64,000 nucleotides of DNA from Martinezella rhizogenes (lineage in GTDB: Bacteria; Pseudomonadota; Alphaproteobacteria; Rhizobiales; Rhizobiaceae): positions 335,243 to 399,242 of the forward strand of contig NZ_JUHG01000017.1 in assembly GCF_000799715.1 (NCBI RefSeq), given 5' to 3'. Every line of letters begins with the position of its first letter. Position 1 is the first letter of the stretch. A program made the position numbers and the translations under genes. Positions 8,172 through 15,303 of the stretch are shown one piece after another. The notes under the pieces were generated by a model. It worked only from the letters and a program-made list of their open reading frames with translations. It was not told the origin of the DNA and did no database searches.

Positions 8172-9084
8172 CGTAACAGCAATCCCGACGGCGGCCTTGA
8201 CCGCGCCGCCACGCTCGATCATGGCCGCCACATGGCGGCAATTTCGCGCTCACAGAGGCGGCTTTGCCGGCCTGATCGTCTTCATATTCATCCTGCTGGT
8301 CGTCTATGTCGGCCCAATCATCCACAGCGTCGATCCGAACAAGATCGACATTCGCGCCAAGAACCAGGGACCATCCCTCCTTCACCCCTTCGGCACGGAC
8401 AATCTCGGCCATGACATGCTTGCGCAGGTGATGGCGGGCGGGCGTATTTCTCTGGCGGTCGGTATCACCGCGATGCTGCTGGCGCTTCTGCTCGGAACCT
8501 TGGTCGGCGTCCTCTCAGGCTATTTTCGGCGTCTCGACGGACCTCTCATGCGCCTGACGGACCTGTTTCTGGCCCTGCCGCTCCTGCCTCTGTTGCTGGT
8601 CATCATCATGCTCTTCCGCGACACGCTCCGTGCCTATTTCGGCCCGGAAACCGGAATTTTCATCCTGATCGTCTTCGTCATCGGCGTCACCAGCTGGATG
8701 CATACCGCCCGCATCGTGCGAGGCGACGTCCTGGCGGTGAAACGGCTGGAGTTCGTCATGGCGGCCAGAAGCAGCGGCATGCGGGAATACCGGATCATCC
8801 TGAAGCATATCCTGCCGAACGTCATGAGCTCCATCATGGTGTCGGCAACGCTCGGCATTGCCTCCGCGATCATCACCGAATCCGCGCTGAGCTTTCTGGG
8901 GCTTGGCTTCCCGTCGGACTTTCCGACATGGGGACGTCTGCTATTTGATGGCGCAAGCTTTCTGCAGCTCACGCCGTCCCGCGTGCTATGGCCCGGCCTT
9001 GCCATTTCGCTGACGGTCTTGAGCGTCAACTATCTCGGCGATGCGGTCCGCGATGCGCTCGATCCGCGCATGCTGAAAAGCTGA
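8164..9084 (+). CDS. Peptide-type ABC transporter permease (DppC-like)
   Basis: A 306-residue permease of the DppC/OppC type. The ATG at 8164 overlaps the preceding stop; an in-frame ATG at 8122 would add unrelated residues inside the upstream gene. Visible family features are the N-terminal helix (GGFAGLIVFIFILLVVYVG), HPFGTDNLGHDMLAQVMAGGRIS, the ATPase-contact loop ARSSGMREYRIILKHILPN, and ESALSFLGLGFPSDFPTWG. It is the last gene of this ATPase-less operon and converges on the GntR gene; the DppDF-type fused ATPase of the convergent operon (15304-16983) is the nearest candidate partner. Confidence 0.88.
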   Translation: MTDVTAIPTAALTAPPRSIMAATWRQFRAHRGGFAGLIVFIFILLVVYVGPIIHSVDPNKIDIRAKNQGPSLLHPFGTDNLGHDMLAQVMAGGRISLAVGITAMLLALLLGTLVGVLSGYFRRLDGPLMRLTDLFLALPLLPLLLVIIMLFRDTLRAYFGPETGIFILIVFVIGVTSWMHTARIVRGDVLAVKRLEFVMAARSSGMREYRIILKHILPNVMSSIMVSATLGIASAIITESALSFLGLGFPSDFPTWGRLLFDGASFLQLTPSRVLWPGLAISLTVLSVNYLGDAVRDALDPRMLKS

Positions 9085-9099
9085 GGGGAAAAGAGCCTG

Positions 9100-9125
9100 T
9101 AGAGGCTGCACGGCAGCAGCCTCTA
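9100..9125. terminator. Hairpin between convergent transporter and gntR genes
   Basis: TAGAGGCTGC and GCAGCCTCTA form a perfect ten-base stem around ACGGCA. It includes the TAG stop of the minus-strand gntR gene. A weak T-rich stretch (CTCTTTT) follows only on the minus strand, so it is a better terminator for the nine-gene operon than for the plus-strand transporter. Confidence 0.5.
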
Positions 9126-9869
9126 GCCCCTCGGCGTCAACAGGGCGTCGAGGATGCCGGCGTTTTCTTCCTGCACGACGATACCCGGATCTTCAGCAAC
9201 GACGAAGGCCAGGACCTGTTCGATATCGTCGAGATGTTGACGCAATAGCCTGTAGGCCTCGTCCTCGTTACGCGTGCGGATGGCCTCGTAGATGGCGCGG
9301 TGTTCTTCCACGACCTCGTCGAAATAGCCTGACTTCGGGTAGGCGCGGCGGCGGACGCGGTCGAGCTGGCCGGTGGCGTTGCGGATCGTGTGCCAGACAT
9401 TGGGGAAGCCCGCAGCCCTGCTGATCAGCTGATGAAAGGCGTTGTCGACGGAAAAGGCTTCGTCGTAGTCCTGCCGCTTGGCGGCGTCTGCCTGCCGGAA
9501 CATCAGGAGATCGAAATCCTTTTCGAAGACCGGATCATAGGTCCGGGCGGCGAGGCGGACCATCCGCAGTTCCAGACTGGAGCGGACGATCTGCCCTTCG
9601 ATGACGCCACGAACGGAGATCTTGCTGATGAAGGTGCCGCCGCTCGGAACGACATTGACCAGTCCCTCCTGGGCGAGCCGCAGCACGGCTTCGCGCATGG
9701 GAGTTCGGGAGATACCGAGCTTTGCGCAGGTCTCCTTCTCACTCAGCATGGTTCCCGGCTCGAGCGCCATGGTGATGATGGCGTCACGTATGACGTTGTA
9801 GGCCCATTGTGCTTTTGGCTGACCGTTGCCGTCAGGCCGTAACTCAGGCCGCTTGATGCGCGCATTCAC
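9123..9869 (-). CDS. GntR-family regulator, FadR/FCD subfamily
   Basis: A 248-residue repressor-type protein. Residues about 20-85 form the winged helix-turn-helix (AYNVIRDAIITMALEPG, then ISRTPMREAVLRLAQEGLV), and the rest is the all-helical FCD ligand-binding domain. The start is GTG with GGAG ten bases upstream. It lies 62 bases downstream of the phospho-lyase-like gene on the same strand and is the last gene of a long operon, so it most likely senses a substrate or intermediate of that pathway and controls the promoter near 20500. FCD regulators usually bind acids or amino-acid-derived ligands; which one is unknown. Confidence 0.87.
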   Translation of the reverse strand: MNARIKRPELRPDGNGQPKAQWAYNVIRDAIITMALEPGTMLSEKETCAKLGISRTPMREAVLRLAQEGLVNVVPSGGTFISKISVRGVIEGQIVRSSLELRMVRLAARTYDPVFEKDFDLLMFRQADAAKRQDYDEAFSVDNAFHQLISRAAGFPNVWHTIRNATGQLDRVRRRAYPKSGYFDEVVEEHRAIYEAIRTRNEDEAYRLLRQHLDDIEQVLAFVVAEDPGIVVQEENAGILDALLTPRG

Positions 9870-9931
9870 CCGAAATGGTCTCCTCTCCCAGATATTTTGG
9901 TTTTATCATCCGGCTGGCCCCGGCCTGTTCT

Positions 9932-11281
9932 TCATACAATGTCTGTAAGCACGCTCTCCAGCGTTTCCAGAAAGATATCGGCGTGTTTGCGCGAAAATGG
10001 CAAGGGCGGCCGGATTTTCAGGACGTTTCCGTGGATTCCGGCGGCGCTGATCAGCACGCGGCGAGCTCGAAGCCCATTGACGACGGCGAGCGCCAGCGCT
10101 CCATCCGGCGTGCGGCTTTCGCGATCCTTGACGAATTCCAGCCCGAGGAACAGGCCCGCGCCTCGGACATCCCCAATGCAGGCGAACTTCCCTTGCAGCG
10201 CCCGCATGCCCGCAAGCATGTGCTCGCCGGTCGTGGCGGCGTTCTCCATCAACTTCTCGTCGCGGATGACATCCAGTACGGCGCTGGCTGCGGCGATCGA
10301 GACATGATTGGCGCCGAAGGTGTTGAAGTAGCGGACGTCCTTGCCGAACCGTTCCTGGACCTCGGCCTTCATCACGGCGGCGGCGATCGGCATGCCGTTG
10401 CCCATCGGCTTGCCCATCACGGCGATGTCCGGCACGATCCCATGGCGCATGAAGCCCCACATGTGAGAGCCGGTGCGGCCGAAGCCGGGCTGGACCTCAT
10501 CGGCGATATAAAGCGCGCCGGCCTCATGGACCACGGCGAGCGTCTTTTGCAGGAAGCCCGCCGGATCCGGCAGGATACCGTCCGTCGAAAAGATGCTGTC
10601 GGCGATGAAGGCAGCGGGGCGGATGCCGTGGCGGCGCATGAAGGCGATTGCTTTGCTCACGTCCTCGGCAAGCGCGTTCCCCACGTCACGGCCTTCGGCG
10701 CGATAGGCGTCCGGCGCTGGAACGGTCATCACATGCGGGCCAAGCGGAACGCCGGCGCCCAGCGACGGTGAAATCTCGGCGGCGGCAGTGGTGACGCCAT
10801 GATAGGCGTTCTCGGTGATGATGATGCCCGTTCCGCCGGTATGGTGACGGGCCATGCGCAAGGCCAGATCGACCGCCTCGCTGCCGGTGCAGGTATACAT
10901 CACCCGCTCGATCTCGTCGGGGAAGGTGGCGAGCAACCGCTCGGAATAATCGAGGATGGTGTCGTCCAGATAGCGCGTGTGCGTGTTGAGGATGGCGGCC
11001 TGCCGGGCGACGGCTTCCACGACACGCGGATGGCAATGGCCGACCGAGGGTACGTTGTTGTAGACGTCGAGATGCGCCTCACCATCCGCGTCATAGAGCC
11101 ATACGCCCTCCGCGCGCACCACATGCAGCGGATTGTCGTAGAACAGCCGGTAGGAGGGGCCGAGCAGAGCTTGCCGCCGCTCCACCATCCGGCGTTCGCG
11201 TTCGGGCAGGGTGGCCAGTTTCGACGCGTCAAAACCGTTGATCATGACGGGCGCGGTTTTTGCGGTTTCGGGGGGCGTCAT
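9932..11281 (-). CDS. Class III PLP enzyme, phospho-lyase (AGXT2L/ETNPPL-PHYKPL) type
   Basis: A 449-residue fold-type I PLP enzyme. The Schiff-base lysine is K291 in VMGKPMGNG and the pyridine-nitrogen Asp is D261 in IADEVQPGFGRTG. Several stretches resemble the animal AGXT2L phospho-lyases rather than generic transaminases: NNVPSVGHCHP, LNTHTRYLDDTI, YFNTFGANHVS and HGNVLKIRPPLPF. Those enzymes eliminate phosphate and ammonia from phosphoethanolamine or 5-phosphohydroxylysine. The ATG at 11281 overlaps the stop of the upstream kinase gene by four bases, and that kinase resembles hydroxylysine kinase, so the pair probably acts in sequence: phosphorylate a hydroxyl, then eliminate. A plain omega-transaminase remains possible. 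Confidence 0.8.
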   Translation of the reverse strand: MTPPETAKTAPVMINGFDASKLATLPERERRMVERRQALLGPSYRLFYDNPLHVVRAEGVWLYDADGEAHLDVYNNVPSVGHCHPRVVEAVARQAAILNTHTRYLDDTILDYSERLLATFPDEIERVMYTCTGSEAVDLALRMARHHTGGTGIIITENAYHGVTTAAAEISPSLGAGVPLGPHVMTVPAPDAYRAEGRDVGNALAEDVSKAIAFMRRHGIRPAAFIADSIFSTDGILPDPAGFLQKTLAVVHEAGALYIADEVQPGFGRTGSHMWGFMRHGIVPDIAVMGKPMGNGMPIAAAVMKAEVQERFGKDVRYFNTFGANHVSIAAASAVLDVIRDEKLMENAATTGEHMLAGMRALQGKFACIGDVRGAGLFLGLEFVKDRESRTPDGALALAVVNGLRARRVLISAAGIHGNVLKIRPPLPFSRKHADIFLETLESVLTDIV

Positions 11282-12354
11282 GGCTGTCTGTTTCCTTGCT
11301 GGCAGGCTGCGGTGAGCCGCGCGACGATTGTTTCGACCGGAATGGCGTCGAGGCGGGCGAGTTGTGCCCAGACTGTCGGGCTGTTGCGGACATAGAAGTC
11401 CCGGTTTTCCGGGAAGAGCCCGGCCCGCCACTGCGGAATGGCGAGACGCATGACCATGCGCGTGAGGATGGCGGGATAGATGGCCGCAATCTCCTGTTCT
11501 GTCAGGCTGATAAGCGTCGAATATTCCTCGAGGAAATCGCAGATCGCCTCGACCGGGTCCGCGGCGTCGCCCATCTGGTAGGCGGCTCCCACCGCGACAT
11601 CGAACACTCTGGGCGCATGTACCATGTCGCCGAAATCGATGATGCCGCTGACCGTCTCCGGTGTGTCGGGATCGACGAGGATGTTCTCCATGTTGAAATC
11701 ATTATGCACCACCTGCGCAGGGAGCGAGGCCATGACGGGCAGGATCTGTTTTTCGAAATTGTCCATTGCCGTTTCCAACCGGCGGCGCTGCTCCGGATCG
11801 GAGAAGACCGACAGCAGATCGCGCACGCCGATGGCGTGCTGCATATCCCATGTGATGCGGTGACCGGCCGCCTGATGCGCGAAGCTGGCAAGTGCTATCT
11901 GCATACGCGCCAGCAGCGCGCCGACATTGCGGCGCTGTCTTGGAGAATGCGGTGCAGCCTTCTGGGCGATGCCCGGCAGGAAGGTCACCATCCGCACGCC
12001 GCGTGTGCCACCGTCCGCGTCGGTCATACGGAAATCCGCTTCGCCATCCAGCGTGCGAATGATGCGCTGCACCGGGATACCGGGATCGACAGCCTCGACA
12101 TGCAGCAGTGCCTGGCTGTGCATCGAGGTCATGCCGGGATCTTCGGCGGGATTGAGGACCTTGAAGAGATATTCCCGCCCGTCCGGCAACGTTAGCCGAT
12201 AGTTCGAATCCTTTTCTCCCCACAGCCATTCGACACGGCCGTCCAGCCCATATTTGTCGCGGGCGATGGCTTCGGCTTGATCGGCGGGTATGGCCGCCGC
12301 ATCCGTTTTCAATTCGGCACCGATACCGGCATCGCGGGTGGAACTGCGTAACAT
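11278..12354 (-). CDS. APH-fold small-molecule kinase, hydroxylysine-kinase-like
   Basis: A 358-residue protein with the aminoglycoside-phosphotransferase fold. Seen: ATP-binding lysine K65 in YLFKVL, catalytic loop VHNDFNMENIL (H217, D219, N224), and metal-binding IIDFGDM (D240). The C-terminal part with ENRDFYVRNSPTVW recalls the human hydroxylysine kinase HYKK, as does the DFGDM-then-VFDVAVG stretch. The ATG at 12354 follows AGAGGAAACCC; the open frame upstream of it is not coding-like. It is coupled by a four-base overlap to a phospho-lyase-type gene. Antibiotic resistance is therefore an unlikely role; phosphorylation of a hydroxylated amino acid or amine inside a catabolic pathway is more likely. 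Substrate is inferred from homology only. Confidence 0.78.
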   Translation of the reverse strand: MLRSSTRDAGIGAELKTDAAAIPADQAEAIARDKYGLDGRVEWLWGEKDSNYRLTLPDGREYLFKVLNPAEDPGMTSMHSQALLHVEAVDPGIPVQRIIRTLDGEADFRMTDADGGTRGVRMVTFLPGIAQKAAPHSPRQRRNVGALLARMQIALASFAHQAAGHRITWDMQHAIGVRDLLSVFSDPEQRRRLETAMDNFEKQILPVMASLPAQVVHNDFNMENILVDPDTPETVSGIIDFGDMVHAPRVFDVAVGAAYQMGDAADPVEAICDFLEEYSTLISLTEQEIAAIYPAILTRMVMRLAIPQWRAGLFPENRDFYVRNSPTVWAQLARLDAIPVETIVARLTAACQQGNRQP

Positions 12355-12381
12355 GGGTTTCCTCTGTTTTTGTGTGCTCTG

Positions 12382-12416
12382 GGTCGGGCGCGGATGCCCC
12401 ACATCCGCGCCCGACC
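12382..12416. repeat. Strong intercistronic hairpin
   Basis: GGTCGGGCGCGGATG and CATCCGCGCCCGACC form a perfect 15-base stem with a five-base loop in the 112-base gap between the amidase stop and the kinase start. There is no T-run after it on either strand, so it looks like an mRNA-processing or stabilising hairpin, or a rhizobial palindromic repeat, more than a terminator. Confidence 0.6.
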
Positions 12417-12466
12417 GGCCTTCCTCTCCACGATCGTGAAAGGGAGGTTTATCTGCTGAAATACCA

Positions 12467-13894
12467 CTACAGCGCGCGGGGCGCCGAAGGGAATTTTTCC
12501 GGAAAGGCCGCCTGATAGGCGGCGGCAAGTTTCAGCACGATATCGTCGCGATAGCGTGGGCCGACAAATTGCAGCCCGATCGGCAGGCCGCCCGCGTCGA
12601 AGCCGCAGGGAACCGAAACGGCCGGCTGTCCCGTCATGTTGAAGGGATAGGTGAATGGCGACCAATCCGACCAGTCCTTGCCTTCGATACCGCCAGGGAA
12701 ATCGACACCGGCCTCAATGGCTGTCGTCGGCATGGTCGGCAGCATCAGCGCATCATATGTTTCGTGGAACCGCGCCATCCTCACCTTGAGGTCGGCCCGC
12801 ACCTGTTCCGCGATCACATAGTCGATCGCGGTCAAAGCGCTGCCCTTGGCGTGAATGCGCAGAAGGCCGGGATCCATCAACTTTTTCTGTTCCTCGGTGG
12901 GATTGGCAAGATCCACCGTCCGCGCTTCCGCCGCATACCAGAGGGCCAGCAGCGCGTCCTGCGGATTGGAAAAGCCGGGATCGACCTCCTCGACAATGGC
13001 GCCCATCTCGGCCAGGCGGGATGCCGCCCGCTCGATGGCGGCCGCTACCTCCGGCTGGACTTGCGCGTAGCCGAGATTGCGGGTGTAGCCGATCTTCAGC
13101 CCCTTGACGTCGGCACCTTGGATGACTTCCCGCCAGTCCGGAACGGGCGTGGGGCAGTAGCCGTACATGGCATCCGGCGTCGGCCCGGTGGTGGCGTTGA
13201 GGAACAGCGCCGCATCTTCCACGGTGCGTGTCAGCGGGCCGCGATGGGCGAGTTCGAACAGCGGCGAGGGCGTATCGGACGGTATCCAGCCATAGGTCGG
13301 CTTGATGCCGAATACGCCGCAGAAGGATGCGGGAATGCGGATCGATCCGGCACCGTCGGAGCCCTCATGCAGCACGCCCATATTGAGCGCGGCAGCCACC
13401 GCCGCACCACCTGATGAGCCACCGGAGGCGCGATCGGTACGCCATGGATTGAGCGTGTTGCCGAATGCGGGGCCGTGGGTGACGCCCTTCCAGCCGAATT
13501 CTGGCGAGGCGGTGGTGCCGAGAATGGTGACCCCGGCACCGCGCAGGCGCTTCATGATCAGGAATTCCTTCTCGGAAGGTTCCTTCGAGCCGAGCGCCGA
13601 GCCGCGCCGCCATGGAATACCCTTGACGGGCGTCAGCTCCTTGATGGTGGTCGGGGCGCCGTCGATGGGGCTGAGTGGCTCGCCTTTCTGCCAGCGAGCC
13701 TCCGATTCCCTGGCGGCCACTAGCGCCATCTCCGGCACGACATAGGCAAAGGCATTGACCGACGGATTGAAGCGCTCGATGCGCTCAAGCGAGGCCTTGG
13801 CGGCCTCCACGGGGGAAGCCCGTCCGGATGCGAAAAGCGCTGACAGTTCCGCGGCACTCATTTCGCCGAGATCTGTTTTGACCGATGTATCCAT
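12467..13894 (-). CDS. Amidase-signature hydrolase
   Basis: A 475-residue amidase of the Ser-cisSer-Lys family, which hydrolyses carboxamides or aryl/alkyl amides in the cytosol. Catalytic residues visible: K85 in TIKELTPVKG, cis-Ser about S160 in ASGGSSGGAA, and nucleophile S184 in GSDGAGSIRIPAS. The usual GSDGGGS has one Gly replaced by Ala (GSDGAGS), a mild variant. The ATG at 13894 lies 16 bases after the upstream stop. It sits between two class III PLP genes in the nine-gene operon, so it probably releases an amine or amino acid from an imported amide. Other signature members are glutamyl-tRNA amidotransferase A, but no gatB/gatC partners occur here. Confidence 0.87.
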   Translation of the reverse strand: MDTSVKTDLGEMSAAELSALFASGRASPVEAAKASLERIERFNPSVNAFAYVVPEMALVAARESEARWQKGEPLSPIDGAPTTIKELTPVKGIPWRRGSALGSKEPSEKEFLIMKRLRGAGVTILGTTASPEFGWKGVTHGPAFGNTLNPWRTDRASGGSSGGAAVAAALNMGVLHEGSDGAGSIRIPASFCGVFGIKPTYGWIPSDTPSPLFELAHRGPLTRTVEDAALFLNATTGPTPDAMYGYCPTPVPDWREVIQGADVKGLKIGYTRNLGYAQVQPEVAAAIERAASRLAEMGAIVEEVDPGFSNPQDALLALWYAAEARTVDLANPTEEQKKLMDPGLLRIHAKGSALTAIDYVIAEQVRADLKVRMARFHETYDALMLPTMPTTAIEAGVDFPGGIEGKDWSDWSPFTYPFNMTGQPAVSVPCGFDAGGLPIGLQFVGPRYRDDIVLKLAAAYQAAFPEKFPSAPRAL

Positions 13895-13910
13895 GATTGC
13901 CAAATCCCCA

Positions 13911-15263
13911 TCAGGCTCTTGTTTTTTCGACCGCGTCGAGCGCGCGACCGACGGCATTGAACATGTCGTCGATCTGCTCGGCGGTGATGATCAGCGGCGG
14001 GCAGAAGCAAAGCGCTTCGCCGATATTGCGCGAGATCACACCCTCTTCCTCAAGGGCCGCCGAAACGGCAGCGGCCGCATCGCCAGGCTTGGCGTCGTCC
14101 CACGGCTTGATTTCCAGCGCGCCAATGAGCCCGACGCCGCGCGACGAATGCGCCAATGGGTGTTTTGCAAGCTCCGCAAGCCGGCCGAGGAATTTCTCCT
14201 CCAGGCGCGCGGCATTGCCGACCAGATCGCGCTCCTGAATGATCTTCAGATTCTCAAGCCCAACCGCCGTTGCAACCGGATGCCCCGAAGCCGTGAAGCC
14301 GTGGCCGAATACGCCGATGCGCTCGGATTCGTCGGCGATCGGCTGATAGAAGGCGTCGTTCATGATGATCGCCGAAAGCGGCATGTAGGAGGACGAGATC
14401 TGTTTCGAGACGATCAGTACGTCCGGCTTGATATCGTAGGTCTCGCAGGCAAACATCTTGCCGGTGCGGCCGAAACCGCAGATCACCTCGTCGGCGACCA
14501 GCAGGATATCGTATTTCTTCAGGATCGCCTGCACGCCTTCCCAGTAACCGGCAGGGGGAACCAGAACGCCGCCGGCGCCCATGACCGGCTCACCCCAGAA
14601 GGCGGCGATGGTTTCGGGACCTTCTTTGAGGATCAGCTCTTCCAGATCGGTGAGGATCCGAGCCGTGAAATCGGCTTCGCTTTCGCCGTCCTTTCCGAAA
14701 TGCACATAGGACGGGCAGGATGTATGGACCATCCGGTCGAGCGGCAGGTCGAAGCTTTCGTGGTTGCGTGGCAGGCCAGTAATCGATGCGGCCGCGATCG
14801 TGACGCCGTGATAGCCCTTGATGCGGCCGATGATCTTCTTCTTGTCCTTGTTGCCGAGCGCATTGGAGCGATACCAGACCATCTTGCAGGCGAGATCGTT
14901 GGCTTCGGAGCCGGAGGAGGTGAAGTGAACCTTCGACATCGGTACCGGCGCGATCTTGATGAGCAGTTCGGCAAGATCGATCGAAGGACCATGGGTCTTG
15001 TAGGAGAAGGTGTGGTAGTAGGGCAGCTTCTCCATCTGAGCCTTGGCGACTTCCGCCAGGCGCTTCTCGCCGAAGCCGAGCGCCACGGACCACAGGCCGG
15101 CCATGCCCTCGATATAGCGTTTTCCATTGTTGTCGGTGACATAGATGCCGTCGCCGGATTCGATCACCAGACCGCCGGTCTTTTCATATTTGCGCAGGTT
15201 GACGTTGGGATGCATCTGATAGGCGATGTCCCGGCCTTCGATGGAATTGGACATGATACGCAT
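13911..15263 (-). CDS. Class III omega-amino acid aminotransferase
   Basis: A 450-residue PLP transaminase of the omega-amino acid:pyruvate type. Seen: FTSSGSEANDLA (phosphate-binding), YHGVT, D258 in VADEVICGFGRTG, and the Schiff-base lysine about K287 in IVSKQISSSYMP. Unlike the 9932-11281 enzyme it lacks AGXT2L-like stretches, so the two are distinct enzymes. I place the start at the ATG at 15263 because AAGGAG lies nine bases before it; an ATG at 15311 overlapping the upstream gene has no such site. Likely substrates are terminal amines or omega-amino acids, giving an aldehyde or oxo acid. It follows the transporter genes by 40 bases in the same operon. Confidence 0.87.
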   Translation of the reverse strand: MRIMSNSIEGRDIAYQMHPNVNLRKYEKTGGLVIESGDGIYVTDNNGKRYIEGMAGLWSVALGFGEKRLAEVAKAQMEKLPYYHTFSYKTHGPSIDLAELLIKIAPVPMSKVHFTSSGSEANDLACKMVWYRSNALGNKDKKKIIGRIKGYHGVTIAAASITGLPRNHESFDLPLDRMVHTSCPSYVHFGKDGESEADFTARILTDLEELILKEGPETIAAFWGEPVMGAGGVLVPPAGYWEGVQAILKKYDILLVADEVICGFGRTGKMFACETYDIKPDVLIVSKQISSSYMPLSAIIMNDAFYQPIADESERIGVFGHGFTASGHPVATAVGLENLKIIQERDLVGNAARLEEKFLGRLAELAKHPLAHSSRGVGLIGALEIKPWDDAKPGDAAAAVSAALEEEGVISRNIGEALCFCPPLIITAEQIDDMFNAVGRALDAVEKTRA

Positions 15264-15272
15264 GTGCAGTGG

Positions 15273-15278
15273 CTCCTT
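15273..15278 (-). promoter_or_regulatory. Ribosome-binding site fixing the aminotransferase start
   Basis: On the minus strand this reads AAGGAG, nine bases before the ATG at 15263. It argues against the longer reading from 15311. Confidence 0.6.
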
Positions 15279-15303
15279 TGGCTCTTCAGCCGTCCGTTCA
15301 AAT

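Noticed and set aside
11260..12195. Long plus-strand frame across the kinase gene
   Set aside because: Antisense shadow caused by high GC content; no recognisable protein features.
11278..12354. Aminoglycoside phosphotransferase as an antibiotic-resistance gene
   Set aside because: The fold is shared, but the operon context (amidase, two PLP enzymes, importer) and the HYKK-like C-terminal region point to a catabolic kinase.
12382..12416. Intrinsic terminator between amidase and kinase genes
   Set aside because: No T-run on the transcribed strand after the stem; kept as an intercistronic hairpin.
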